Below the pieces are notes generated by a model, which saw only the letters and a list, made by a program, of their open reading frames with translations, was not told where the DNA came from and did not search any database. From an uncultured Subdoligranulum sp. (GTDB lineage: Bacteria > Bacillota > Clostridia > Oscillospirales > Ruminococcaceae), in contig UQZO01000004.1 in NCBI GenBank assembly GCA_900545545.1, positions 135,591 to 199,590 on the forward strand: DNA of 64,000 bases, in the 5' to 3' direction. Below, piece after piece: positions 1 to 8,066 of this stretch. Position 1 is the stretch's first letter, and every line of letters begins with the position of its first letter. Position numbers and translations under genes: made by a program.

Positions 1-399
1 GCGCTGCTCTCCAAATCCCAGCGGGAGAAAATCGGTTACGGGGAGGATTCGGTGGCCGAGATCACCGCTGCCGAGGCGCCGGAACTGATTACACAATTGC
101 AGAACTGCCTGGATACCCCCGGCAAGCGCGCCGATGCGCGGGCCGCCGTCTGGGAGGCGTTTGCCCGCCAGAATACCGATCTGCTGGCAGCAATGCCGGA
201 AGCGTGGCGTACCTACAGTGCCCGCACCCTTACCGACCTGCTGGCCACCGACCTGGCCGGGCTGGAAGACACGCTGCAGTACCTGACGGCGCAGCCGGGC
301 CTGACCGTGCAGTATACCACCGCGTCCACCCAGCCCGCAGGGCAGGAGGTAGCGCTGACGGAGGAAGGCATGCAGACGTTGCTGGAACTGCTGCAATAA
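1..399 (+). CDS. C-terminal end of an unrecognised protein (5' end outside window)
   Basis: The frame is open from base 1 to a TAA at 397-399, giving about 132 residues, so the true start lies outside the window; a GTG at 52 is internal and has no ribosome binding site. The fragment is an alanine-, leucine- and glutamate-rich, probably helical stretch with no motif I recognise and no membrane segment. It is followed at once by a strong hairpin terminator shared with the convergent ABC transporter operon. No function is proposed. Confidence 0.6.
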   Translation, partial: ALLSKSQREKIGYGEDSVAEITAAEAPELITQLQNCLDTPGKRADARAAVWEAFARQNTDLLAAMPEAWRTYSARTLTDLLATDLAGLEDTLQYLTAQPGLTVQYTTASTQPAGQEVALTEEGMQTLLELLQ

Positions 400-402
400 A
401 AA

Positions 403-432
403 GGGGACCGCCCGGTATCGGGCGGTCCCTTT
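403..432. terminator. Bidirectional intrinsic terminator
   Basis: An 11-bp GC-rich perfect stem (404-414 with 419-429) has a GTAT loop. It is flanked by A residues on the left and TTT on the right, so it can end both the rightward unknown gene and the leftward ABC operon. The T run is better on the minus strand. Confidence 0.85.
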
Positions 433-436
433 GGGT

Positions 437-1177
437 TTACTGCTGGCGGAACCGGGAGAGGAACTCCACGGTGCGCGGGTTTTGGGGATGTTCAAAGATA
501 TCGGCGGGGGTGCCTTCCTCGGCAATCACGCCGTCGGCCATATAGACCACATGGTTGGAAACATCCCGGGCAAAGGCCATTTCGTGGGTGACGACGATCA
601 TCGTCAGGCCGTCCTTGGCCAGCTGCCGCATGACGGCCAGCACCTCACCGACCATCTGGGGGTCCAGGGCGGAGGTGGGCTCGTCGAAGAGCAGCACCTC
701 GGGCTGCATGGACAGCGCACGGGCGATGGCCACGCGCTGTTTCTGGCCGCCGGAAAGCTGGCGGGGCTTGGCATGGATGTAGGGTGCCATGCCCACCTTT
801 TCCAGATTTTCCAGGGCGGTGCGGCGGGCGGTTTCCTTGTCCTGGTGCAGCACATACCGCAAACCGGCGGTGCAGTTGTCCAGGACGGTCATGTTGTTGA
901 AGAGGTTGAAGCTCTGGAACACCATGCCCACCTTGGCACGGTAACCGCAGGGGTCAAAGCCCTTGGCGGTGATTTTCTGTCCATGGAAGAGCACCGCACC
1001 GTTGGTGGGTGTTTCCAGCAGATTGATGCAGCGCAACAGGGTGGATTTGCCGCTGCCGGAGGCGCCGATCACGCAGGTGACGTCGCCGGGATTGACGCTG
1101 AAATCCACGTCCCGCAGCACCACATGGGTGCCGAAGCTCTTGGAGAGGTGACGTACTTCAATGATAGGCTCAGACAT
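437..1177 (-). CDS. Polar amino-acid ABC transporter ATP-binding protein (GlnQ-like)
   Basis: This 246-residue ATPase energises uptake of an amino acid through the permease encoded just upstream. All ABC motifs are visible: Walker [10 protein letters not shown] near residue 39, a Q-loop (FQSFNLF), the signature [15 protein letters not shown] and Walker [14 protein letters not shown]. Length fits the GlnQ/ArtP/HisP family. The start ATG lies eight bases inside the end of the permease gene, and its GGAGG site is within that gene, so translation is probably coupled. It is the last gene of a three-gene operon (binding protein, permease, ATPase). Substrate cannot be named from sequence; glutamine, cystine or a related polar amino acid is plausible. 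Confidence 0.93.
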   Translation of the reverse strand: MSEPIIEVRHLSKSFGTHVVLRDVDFSVNPGDVTCVIGASGSGKSTLLRCINLLETPTNGAVLFHGQKITAKGFDPCGYRAKVGMVFQSFNLFNNMTVLDNCTAGLRYVLHQDKETARRTALENLEKVGMAPYIHAKPRQLSGGQKQRVAIARALSMQPEVLLFDEPTSALDPQMVGEVLAVMRQLAKDGLTMIVVTHEMAFARDVSNHVVYMADGVIAEEGTPADIFEHPQNPRTVEFLSRFRQQ

Positions 1178-1994
1178 GGGCGGCGCCTCCTTTCATATCC
1201 AGATTCTGCGGCTCATGCACCGGGTCGGGGGCATTGTACATGCCGCTGGTGTAGGCCAGGGTATCGGTGGTGTTGAGGTCGTAGTTCTGGGGGCCGTCCA
1301 GGGCCTTCTCCCACAGGCGCAGCAGGTAGCTGGCCAGCAGCGTCATCGTCAGGTAGATGACCATGACGATGGAGGCGCTTTCAAAGTAGGTGTACAGCGC
1401 GCCGACAACGCTCTTGTGCACGAAGAACAGGTCGGTGATGGAGATGACCGACAACACCGAGGTATCCTTGATGTTGATGATGAAGTTGTTGCCGATCTGC
1501 GGGATGATATTGCGCAGGGCCTGGGGCAGGATCACGTGGATCATCGTCTGCCAGTGGTTCATGCCGATGGCCATGGCGCCCTCGGTCTGGCCGGGATCGA
1601 TGGAAACGATACCGCCGCGCACCGTTTCGGCCATGTAGGCGCCGGTGTTGATGGAAACAATGAAGAAACCGGCCGTCCACATATCCAGCTTGATGTTAAA
1701 CAGCTGCATCAGACCGTAGTAGATGAAAACGGCCTGCACGATCATGGGCGTGCCGCGGAACAGCTCCACATAGCAGCGCAGCACACCGTGCAAAAGATGC
1801 AAAAGGCCGCGTTTCCAGACGGGGTCACGCTGTTTGTCCACGGGGATGGTCTGCAGGGCACCGACCGCAAAGCCGATGACGCAGCCGAAAAATGTGCCGA
1901 CAAGCGCCAGCAACAGGGTAGTGCCTGCGCCGCGCAGGTAGGAAAAACCGTACTTTTGCAGCACGGTGGCGCAGTTTACGAAAAAGTCTTGCAT
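1170..1994 (-). CDS. Amino-acid ABC transporter permease (HisM/GlnP family)
   Basis: This is a 274-residue integral membrane permease of the polar amino-acid uptake family. The N-terminus carries the membrane entry region typical of these proteins. The cytoplasmic coupling loop is recognisable where the EAA motif would be (around [17 protein letters not shown]), followed by [14 protein letters not shown], characteristic of HisM/GlnP. A hydrophilic tail of about 40 residues after the last membrane span is longer than usual. The start has the site AAAGGAG. It sits 94 bases downstream of the binding-protein gene and overlaps the ATPase gene by eight bases. It probably forms a homodimer, since only one permease gene is present. 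Confidence 0.92.
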   Translation of the reverse strand: MQDFFVNCATVLQKYGFSYLRGAGTTLLLALVGTFFGCVIGFAVGALQTIPVDKQRDPVWKRGLLHLLHGVLRCYVELFRGTPMIVQAVFIYYGLMQLFNIKLDMWTAGFFIVSINTGAYMAETVRGGIVSIDPGQTEGAMAIGMNHWQTMIHVILPQALRNIIPQIGNNFIINIKDTSVLSVISITDLFFVHKSVVGALYTYFESASIVMVIYLTMTLLASYLLRLWEKALDGPQNYDLNTTDTLAYTSGMYNAPDPVHEPQNLDMKGGAAHV

Positions 1995-2088
1995 GGGGAA
2001 AACTCCTTTATCCTTTTCAGCACCGGGGCCCGAAAACCACCATAGCCCCAGACGGTGGCGGAACCGTCTGGGGCAACGGAAGCAACAA

Positions 2089-2952
2089 TTACTCGCTCAG
2101 GGGCTGTACGCTGATGGCTTCATCCATCATGGTGTTGTAGTCGTCGGTGGTCATGGTGGCCAGCACGCCGTTGATGGCGTCCTGCAAGGCGGTGTTGCCC
2201 TTCTTCATGGAGATACCGATGTTGATATCCTCATCGCTGACCTGGAAATCCTGATCGCCGCCGCCGAAATCCAGCGCGACGAAGTCGGGGTAGGCAACCA
2301 GAGCAGCCTGGGCGGTGGGACGGTCGGTGACTACCACGTCACAGGCACCGCTGTTCAGGGAAACCAGCATGGAAGGCGCGGTTTCCTGGGCGGGCAGGAT
2401 GTTGGCATCGGGAATCTGGGGCAGGCAGCTGTCGTACCAGATGGTGCCCAGCTGGCTGGTGCAGGTGGCACCGCTCAGATCAGCCACAGAGGTGGCGTTG
2501 GCATAGGGGCCGTCCTTCTTGACCAGCGTGATGATGGAAGCGTAGTAGTACGGGTTGGAAAAGTCCACCTGCTGGGAACGCTCGCTGGTGATGGACTGGC
2601 CGGCAATGACGCAGTCCACGTCGCCGCTCATCACGGCGGGAATCAGGCTGTCCCAGTCCAGCTTGACGATCTGGATCTCCTGGCCCAGGGCTTCGGCGAT
2701 TTTCTTCGCCATCATCACGTCGTAACCGTAGGCGTAGTCGCTGGAATCGCGAATCTGCACGGCACCGTTGGAATCATCGCTCTGGGTCCAGTTGTAGGGG
2801 GCGTAGGCACATTCCATAGCCACGGTCAGCGTGGTGGGATCACCGTCGCCGTCCGGGGCGGTACTGTCAGTGGCTGCGCTGGAACCGCAGCCCACCAGGC
2901 CGGCGGCCAGCACGGCAGCCAGGCACAGGCTCAATGTTTTTTTCAGTTTCAT
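2089..2952 (-). CDS. Amino-acid ABC transporter substrate-binding lipoprotein
   Basis: This 287-residue extracellular solute-binding protein (family 3, SBP_bac_3) captures the substrate for the ABC importer encoded downstream. The ATG at 2952 is chosen because GGAGGAG precedes it and it begins a classic lipoprotein signal: MKLKK, a hydrophobic stretch, then the lipobox LVGC at about residue 21, so the cysteine would be lipidated. Family features follow: LTVAMECAYAPYNW, YGYDVMMAKKIAEALG, VDCVIAGQSITSERSQQVDFS. An in-frame start 11 codons upstream lacks a good ribosome site. The gene lies behind a leader of about 130 bases containing a terminator hairpin. Ligand specificity is unknown. Confidence 0.92.
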   Translation of the reverse strand: MKLKKTLSLCLAAVLAAGLVGCGSSAATDSTAPDGDGDPTTLTVAMECAYAPYNWTQSDDSNGAVQIRDSSDYAYGYDVMMAKKIAEALGQEIQIVKLDWDSLIPAVMSGDVDCVIAGQSITSERSQQVDFSNPYYYASIITLVKKDGPYANATSVADLSGATCTSQLGTIWYDSCLPQIPDANILPAQETAPSMLVSLNSGACDVVVTDRPTAQAALVAYPDFVALDFGGGDQDFQVSDEDINIGISMKKGNTALQDAINGVLATMTTDDYNTMMDEAISVQPLSE

Positions 2953-2992
2953 CAGGGGCTCCTCCTTTTTTTCCAATTCCCTCAATATCGCT

Positions 2993-3024
2993 AAAAACCC
3001 CGGTATTCTTGCGGAATACCGGGG
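2993..3024 (-). terminator. Intrinsic terminator within the 5' leader of the ABC operon (possible attenuator)
   Basis: On the minus strand an 11-bp stem (2998-3008 with 3014-3024) is followed directly by TTTTT. It lies downstream of the promoter at 3091-3119 and upstream of the binding-protein start at 2952. It therefore either ends cstA read-through or attenuates the operon. A second inverted repeat (3050-3057 with 3070-3077, GC-rich) precedes it in the same leader. Confidence 0.75.
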
Positions 3025-3090
3025 TCCCAGCTACAAATCCCGGCAGCAAAACGGCGCAGCGCGCAGCCGCGCCGTTGCGGCCATACGGGT

Positions 3091-3119
3091 ATTGTACGCT
3101 ATCGACTCTGCTTTGTCAA
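3091..3119 (-). promoter_or_regulatory. Sigma-A promoter of the amino-acid ABC operon
   Basis: Reading the minus strand: TTGACA (3114-3119), a 17-base spacer, TACAAT (3091-3096). This is a near-consensus promoter placed between the end of cstA and the binding-protein gene. Confidence 0.8.
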
Positions 3120-3149
3120 GTTTGGTTCCAAAATCAGGAAAACCGTTTT

Positions 3150-4877
3150 TTACTGTGCAGCGGCCTTTTCGCTGTTCTTCTCGCTGGCGGCGTACACACG
3201 CAGCGAGTTGACAACGATGATCACGCCCAGGGCGATGAGCAGGATGGCCAGAACCAGCTGCAGACCCTGCATCAGGAAGGTGGCGGTGCCGGCGGTATAC
3301 GCCTGGACGCAGCCCACCAGAATCTGCACCAGCGCGGTGAAGGTGACGCAGAGCATGATGACCAGCGGCGGGAACAGCATCTTGTTGCTGCGGCCGGTCA
3401 CTTTCAGGAAGACGCACAGCGTTACAAGCACCAGCGCGCTGAGCAACTGGTTGGCGGAACCAAACAGCGGCCAGATATTGTTGTAGCCGATCTTGGCCAG
3501 GATGAAACCAAAGGCCAGCGTGACGATGGTGGAGAAATAGGTGTTGCAGAACAGCTTGCGCCAGCCCTCGGCGTGTTCCATATCGTCCACGCTGAACAGC
3601 TCCTGGAAGCTCATACGGCCGATACGGGCCACGGCGTCCAGGCTGGTCAGGGCCAGGGCGGAAACACACATCGTCATAAAGACGGTGGCGGCGTAGACGG
3701 GCACGCCGAACATCTCAAAGAAACCGGCAACACCGTTGCTGAATACCTGGAACGGGGTACCGGCGGCGGGGGTGCCGTCGGCTGCGGCGGAAGCACCGGC
3801 CACGCAGAGGGCCAGCACCGCCAGCAGGCTTTCCAGCACCATGGCGCCGTAACCAACCTTGAGCATATCCTTCTCATTCTCCACCGTCTTGGAGGAGGTG
3901 CCGGAGGAAACCAGGCTGTGGAAGCCGGAAACCGCACCGCAGGCCACGGTGACAAAGAGGATGGGGAACAGGCTGCCGCTGATCAGGCTGCCGTTCTCAC
4001 CCTTGACCACGTTCCAGGCGGTGAAGGCGTGCAGGTTCATGGTGGGGTGAGCCACCAGCAGGCCGACGGCTGCACCGGCGATCATGAAGATGAACATGAA
4101 GGTGGTCATGTAGTCGCGGGGCTGTTTCAGCAGCCACATGGGCAGCACCGCCGCGAAGAAAATATAAATAAAGGTAATGTAGATCCAGCCCTCTTTGGCC
4201 AGGATGATGGGGCAGTTGGAACCGATCACGAAGGAAAGGACGATGAAGACGATGCCCAGCACCGCTTCTTTCCAGCCGCTGAAGTTGAACTTCTTCTGGA
4301 TCAGGCCGAACACCACGGCGAACACCATGAACATGATGGAAACCATGCCGGCGGCACCGTTGGTGGTGGCAGCTGCGGACAGCGAGGTGACGCCGTCCAC
4401 GGTGGTATAAGCGTTGAAGGTGTCGGCCACCATGTCGGCAAAGGCCGCGATGACCAGCAGGGTGAACAGCCAGCAGAACAACAGGAACAGGCGGCGGCCC
4501 AGCTTGCCGATGTATTTTTCAATCAGCATACCCATGGACTTGCCGTCGTTTTTGACGCTGGCATACAGGGCGCCGAAGTCGGTCACCGCACCAAAGAAGA
4601 TGCCGCCCAGCAGCACCCACAGCAGCACCGGCAGCCAGCCGAACGCGGCTGCCTGAATGGCGCCGGTAACGGGGCCCGCACCCGCGATGGAAGAAAACTG
4701 GTGGCTGAACACGGTCCAGCCGTTGGTGGGTACATAATCTTTGCCATCCTCCAGCCGCACAGCAGGGGTCTTGGCATTGGGGTCGATGCCCCATTTGTTG
4801 GCGATCCAGCGGCCGTACCCGGCGTACGCACATACCAGGCACACCGCTGCGATCAGAACGATCACAAGCGTATTCAT
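3150..4877 (-). CDS. cstA: Carbon starvation protein CstA family transporter
   Basis: This 575-residue polytopic membrane protein belongs to the CstA/BtsT family; characterised members import peptides or pyruvate. Family hallmarks are visible: the N-terminal YGRWIANKWGIDPNAKTPA, the PTNGWTVFSHQFSSIAGAGPVTG segment beginning near residue 50, and the central FHSLVSSGTSSKT. Hydrophobic spans cover most of the protein. Length is at the shorter, Gram-positive end of the family (E. coli CstA is about 700 residues). It has its own promoter at 4929-4957 and is transcribed alone. No LytS/LytT-type sensor gene, which controls BtsT-like genes in some bacteria, is adjacent. Confidence 0.9.
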   Translation of the reverse strand: MNTLVIVLIAAVCLVCAYAGYGRWIANKWGIDPNAKTPAVRLEDGKDYVPTNGWTVFSHQFSSIAGAGPVTGAIQAAAFGWLPVLLWVLLGGIFFGAVTDFGALYASVKNDGKSMGMLIEKYIGKLGRRLFLLFCWLFTLLVIAAFADMVADTFNAYTTVDGVTSLSAAATTNGAAGMVSIMFMVFAVVFGLIQKKFNFSGWKEAVLGIVFIVLSFVIGSNCPIILAKEGWIYITFIYIFFAAVLPMWLLKQPRDYMTTFMFIFMIAGAAVGLLVAHPTMNLHAFTAWNVVKGENGSLISGSLFPILFVTVACGAVSGFHSLVSSGTSSKTVENEKDMLKVGYGAMVLESLLAVLALCVAGASAAADGTPAAGTPFQVFSNGVAGFFEMFGVPVYAATVFMTMCVSALALTSLDAVARIGRMSFQELFSVDDMEHAEGWRKLFCNTYFSTIVTLAFGFILAKIGYNNIWPLFGSANQLLSALVLVTLCVFLKVTGRSNKMLFPPLVIMLCVTFTALVQILVGCVQAYTAGTATFLMQGLQLVLAILLIALGVIIVVNSLRVYAASEKNSEKAAAQ

Positions 4878-4928
4878 GATTCTTACTCCCTCTTTCCTTA
4901 TATTGGATTTACAATCGCTTGCTTTTTT

Positions 4929-4957
4929 ACTTTAGCGCGCTGATGTATCCGTGTCAA
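4929..4957 (-). promoter_or_regulatory. Sigma-A promoter of cstA
   Basis: On the minus strand: TTGACA (4952-4957), 17-base spacer, TAAAGT (4929-4934), about 50 bases before the cstA start codon. Confidence 0.7.
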
Positions 4958-5040
4958 TAAATTATTAATAATTTGGAGAAATGACGGATATTTATGCAAA
5001 AAGTAGAAAATATATGGGCTGTTTTGTATGAGTTGTGCAA

Positions 5041-5069
5041 TTGACAAGACACTTTTGATTGGCTAGTAT
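5041..5069 (+). promoter_or_regulatory. Sigma-A promoter of the GH13 gene
   Basis: TTGACA (5041-5046), 17-base spacer, TAGTAT (5064-5069). The start codon follows 53 bases later. The 165 bases between the cstA and GH13 start codons and their promoters are AT-rich and hold no other gene I can see. Confidence 0.78.
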
Positions 5070-5122
5070 AAAGAAAAACGGCGGCATCTTTTTTGGACCG
5101 CCCATCAATCAGGAGGACAACC

Positions 5123-6691
5123 ATGAAACAATGGCTGAAAGACGCAGTCTTTTACGAGATTTATCCCCAGAGTTTCTATGATACCAACGGCGACGGCATC
5201 GGCGATCTGCCCGGTATTACGTCCAAGCTGGATTACATCAAAGACCTGGGCTGCAATGCCCTGTGGATCAACCCCTGCTTCGATTCCCCGTTCAAGGATG
5301 CAGGCTACGATGTGCGGGATTATAAAAAGATCGCACCGCGCTACGGCACCAACGAGGATGCGGCTCAGCTGTTCCGCACCGCCCACGAAAAGGGCATCCA
5401 TGTTCTGCTGGACCTGGTGCCCGGCCACACCAGCGAGGAACACCCCTGGTTCAAGGCCAGCTGCAAGGCGGAAAAAAATGAATATTCCGGCCGGTATGTC
5501 TGGACGGACCATTGTTTTGCCGGCGGCGACGGGATGCCGTTCATCGGCGGTGAAACCGAGCGCAACGGCACCTACATCCTGAACTTCTTCAAGTGCCAGC
5601 CCGCACTGAACTACGGCTACGGCAAAATTCATGAATCGTGGCAGCAGCCCACCGACGCCCCCGATTGCCGTGCCACCGTGGAAGCGATGAAAGATGTCAT
5701 GCGGTTCTGGCTGGATATGGGGTGTGACGGCTTCCGGGTGGATATGGCGTCCAGCCTGGTAAAGAACGACACCCACCACAAAAAGTATACCTGTGCCATC
5801 TGGCGGGATATCGCTGCCATGCTGCAGAAGGAATACCCCGAAGCAGCGCTGATCAGCGAATGGAACGGCCCGCGCATGGCGCTGAAAAACGGCTTTGATA
5901 TGGACTTCATGCTCAACGGCACCGACAACGGCTACTACTGGCTGATGCGTGCCTATGACGGCACCATGGACTCCGACCCGCACAACATCGGCAAGGCCTA
6001 TTTCTGCAAGGATTCCGGCACCGGCATTGACAAATTCCTGGATGACTGGCTGCCCAGCTACAAGGCGACCCATAAGGACGGTCTGTACTGCCTGATCACC
6101 TGCAACCACGATACCATCCGTCCTTCGGCAGGCCTGACCACCGAGGAACTGCGCCTGGCCTACGCCATGATCTTTACCATGCCCGGTGCGCCTTTCCTGT
6201 ATTACGGCGATGAGATCGGCATGCGGTACCAGAAACTGCCCACCAAGGAGGGCGGCTACTTCCGCACCGGTTCCCGTACCCCCATGCAGTGGGCACCGGG
6301 CAAGAACCTGGGCTTCTCCACCGCTGAGCCGGAAGCGCTGTATCTGCCGGTAGATCCCGCAGCCGACGCGCCCACGGTGGCCGGGCAGCAGGCAGACCCC
6401 GGCAGCCTGTGGCATACCGTCCAGGACCTGCTGGCCTTCCGCCATGCCCATCGGGACTTGGATTCCGATGCCTCGTTCAAGGTACTGTTTGCCCCCAAGG
6501 CGAAAGGGGACTACCGTCCCTTTGCCTGGCGCCGCGGTTCGCTGGTGTGTGCCGTCAACCCGGCGGGCGCCAAGGCCGAACTGCCCCTGAAACTGAAGGA
6601 GGATGCCCGCGTACTGTACGTCATCGGCAGCGCCCAGGTCCACGAAGGCAACCTGGTGCTTGGCGCACAGAGCTTTGCCATTCTGGCATAA
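5123..6691 (+). CDS. Glycoside hydrolase family 13 alpha-glucosidase-like enzyme
   Basis: This is a 522-residue cytoplasmic enzyme (no signal peptide) of the alpha-amylase superfamily, probably an alpha-glucosidase or oligo-1,6-glucosidase that breaks down imported maltodextrins or isomalto-oligosaccharides. The TIM-barrel motifs are clear: QSFYDTNGDGIGDLPGI, then DLVPGHTSEEHPWF, DGFRVDMASS with the nucleophile Asp, ISEWNGP with the acid/base Glu, and TCNHDT with the transition-state Asp. The start ATG at 5123 follows AGGAGG; the longer in-frame start 30 bases upstream does not. It is monocistronic, with its own promoter and a strong terminator. Exact linkage specificity cannot be read from sequence. 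Confidence 0.9.
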   Translation: MKQWLKDAVFYEIYPQSFYDTNGDGIGDLPGITSKLDYIKDLGCNALWINPCFDSPFKDAGYDVRDYKKIAPRYGTNEDAAQLFRTAHEKGIHVLLDLVPGHTSEEHPWFKASCKAEKNEYSGRYVWTDHCFAGGDGMPFIGGETERNGTYILNFFKCQPALNYGYGKIHESWQQPTDAPDCRATVEAMKDVMRFWLDMGCDGFRVDMASSLVKNDTHHKKYTCAIWRDIAAMLQKEYPEAALISEWNGPRMALKNGFDMDFMLNGTDNGYYWLMRAYDGTMDSDPHNIGKAYFCKDSGTGIDKFLDDWLPSYKATHKDGLYCLITCNHDTIRPSAGLTTEELRLAYAMIFTMPGAPFLYYGDEIGMRYQKLPTKEGGYFRTGSRTPMQWAPGKNLGFSTAEPEALYLPVDPAADAPTVAGQQADPGSLWHTVQDLLAFRHAHRDLDSDASFKVLFAPKAKGDYRPFAWRRGSLVCAVNPAGAKAELPLKLKEDARVLYVIGSAQVHEGNLVLGAQSFAILA

Positions 6692-6708
6692 TTCCCATGC
6701 CATAAGAA

Positions 6709-6743
6709 AGAGCCCCCGGCCTGTGCAGGCCGGGGGCTCTTTT
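6709..6743. terminator. Bidirectional intrinsic terminator
   Basis: A perfect 13-bp GC-rich stem (6709-6721 with 6728-6740) has a 6-base loop and a T run on the plus strand and AAGAAAG on the other side. It separates the convergent GH13 and nitroreductase genes. Confidence 0.85.
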
Positions 6744-6745
6744 GG

Positions 6746-7321
6746 TTACAGCGTTTTCAGCAAAACTTCTTCCATCGGGCGTTTGGGCACGCAGTAGTCG
6801 TGCACGTCATCCAGATAGTATTTGGTATCGCCGTTTTCCATCGCCACCAGGTGGCTTTTGTGGCTGGGATAGCCCAGCGCTACCATATAGCGCAGCGCTA
6901 CGCCTTCGGGCAGGTTCAGCAGCCGGGTCAGTGCCGGGCGATCGATGGAACCCATCAGGCAGCTGCCCACGCCGTGGGCCCAGGCGGCAGCGGTCAGGCT
7001 GCCCATGGCCAGGCCGGTGTCGGTATCGCTGCAGCCGGGCAGGCGTTCATCCTGCAACACGGCGATAAAGGCGACCGGCTGTTCGCCGGGTTTGGGGCAG
7101 CCCAGTTCGGGCGGCAGGCTGGCGGCCCAGTGCACCAGCGGCTGCACCGCGGCCACGGCCTCAGGGCTTTGCACAATGATATACTTCAGCGTCTGGCGGT
7201 TGGCGCCGCAGCTGGCAATGCGGGCGGCATCCACGGCTTCGGTAAGGATCTCCGGCGCAATGGGGCGCTGCTCAAAGCGGCGGTAGGTGCGGCGGGTGCG
7301 CAAAAATTCCATCATATCCAC
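6746..7321 (-). CDS. Nitroreductase family protein
   Basis: This 191-residue flavoprotein of the nitroreductase superfamily would bind FMN and reduce nitro- or quinone-type compounds using NAD(P)H. Visible features: the N-terminal MEFLRTRRTYRRF, which supplies phosphate-binding arginines, the ASCGANRQTLKYIIV region, and the helix GLAMGSLTAAAWAHGVGSCLMG that forms the dimer and flavin pocket. The GTG at 7321 is the best spaced start after AAAGGA; ATGs two and three codons further in are alternatives. It is transcribed from a promoter buried in the end of the upstream peptidase gene. The substrate is unknown. Confidence 0.85.
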   Translation of the reverse strand: MDMMEFLRTRRTYRRFEQRPIAPEILTEAVDAARIASCGANRQTLKYIIVQSPEAVAAVQPLVHWAASLPPELGCPKPGEQPVAFIAVLQDERLPGCSDTDTGLAMGSLTAAAWAHGVGSCLMGSIDRPALTRLLNLPEGVALRYMVALGYPSHKSHLVAMENGDTKYYLDDVHDYCVPKRPMEEVLLKTL

Positions 7322-7355
7322 AGTCGGTCACGTCCTTTTATAGAAGATTTTCTAC

Positions 7356-7384
7356 ATTATACCAGCAAGCCGGTCATTAATCAA
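7356..7384 (-). promoter_or_regulatory. Sigma-A promoter of the nitroreductase gene
   Basis: On the minus strand: TTGATT (7379-7384), 17-base spacer ending in TGG (extended -10), TATAAT (7356-7361). The -35 box overlaps the stop codon of the M15 peptidase gene. Confidence 0.75.
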
Positions 7385-8063
7385 TGACGGTGGAAGTGCG
7401 GCCGATGCCCACAGCCGCCGAGGCAATCTTTTTCCAGCTGCTGCATCCGCAGATGCCGTCTGCCGTGAGCGAGAAATCCTTCTGGATGGCTTTGAGGGCT
7501 TTTTCGGTGGCGGAGCCGAAGATGCCGTCCAGCGAACCGGTGGAGTAGCCCAGGGCATTGAGGGCATCCTGCAAAATCAGCACATAGGTGTTGCGGTTGC
7601 CGCGGCGCACGGTGGGGTATCCGGCGGTGGTGTTGGGGCAGGCGGGTTTGCCGTAACGGCGGTCGAAGTGCACCCAGGTTGGGGTCATGGAAAGGGGTTC
7701 CACGTACCCCCAGGCCCCGGTGGCCACAGCGGTGTTGTAAATCTTTTTGCGGTCGCTGCTGCTCAGGGTCTGGCCTACGTCAAAGGCTACGCCGGCATAG
7801 TGCTGGCTGGTGGTGCCGTGGCCGCCCTCCCAGATGCGCTTGAAGGCATAGCCCACCGGGATGCCGCTGCCATAGTTGCGGCGGGTCAGGTTCCAGGCTT
7901 CCATGGCCGCTACGGTGGTCCACAGAACGCTGGATTTGCTGGAACCGCGGAACTCCCGTACCCGCAGGGTGGTACCGGAACTGTAGGGCATGGGGTCGCT
8001 CTCGTTCAGGGTGTAGGTGTAAAACTTGTTGGTGTAGTTGTCGTAAACATAGACTTTCGCCAT
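7377..8063 (-). CDS. M15 family D,D-peptidase with C-terminal peptidoglycan-binding domain
   Basis: This 228-residue protein carries a zinc D-alanyl-D-alanine peptidase domain of the M15 (VanY/DacY-like) type and would trim peptidoglycan cross-bridges or stem peptides. Zinc ligands appear as His88 and Asp95 in SQHYAGVAFD and His132 in WVHFD. Residues about 150-220 form one PG_binding_1 repeat (LQDALNALGYSTG, GIFGSATEKALKAIQ, DGICG). No signal peptide is visible, which is unexpected for a wall enzyme. The start lies three bases after the preceding gene, and its GAGGAGGG site overlaps that gene's end, so the two are translationally linked. Confidence 0.85.
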   Translation of the reverse strand: MAKVYVYDNYTNKFYTYTLNESDPMPYSSGTTLRVREFRGSSKSSVLWTTVAAMEAWNLTRRNYGSGIPVGYAFKRIWEGGHGTTSQHYAGVAFDVGQTLSSSDRKKIYNTAVATGAWGYVEPLSMTPTWVHFDRRYGKPACPNTTAGYPTVRRGNRNTYVLILQDALNALGYSTGSLDGIFGSATEKALKAIQKDFSLTADGICGCSSWKKIASAAVGIGRTSTVID

Positions 8064-8066
8064 AAC

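Noticed and set aside
2953..3090. T-box or amino-acid riboswitch in the ABC operon leader
   Set aside because: The leader is only about 130 bases and lacks the conserved T-box bulge sequence or any aptamer core I know; only hairpins are visible.
2934..4943. A 669-codon plus-strand frame over cstA
   Set aside because: Composition is His/Gln/Gly-rich shadow of the cstA coding strand, without motifs.
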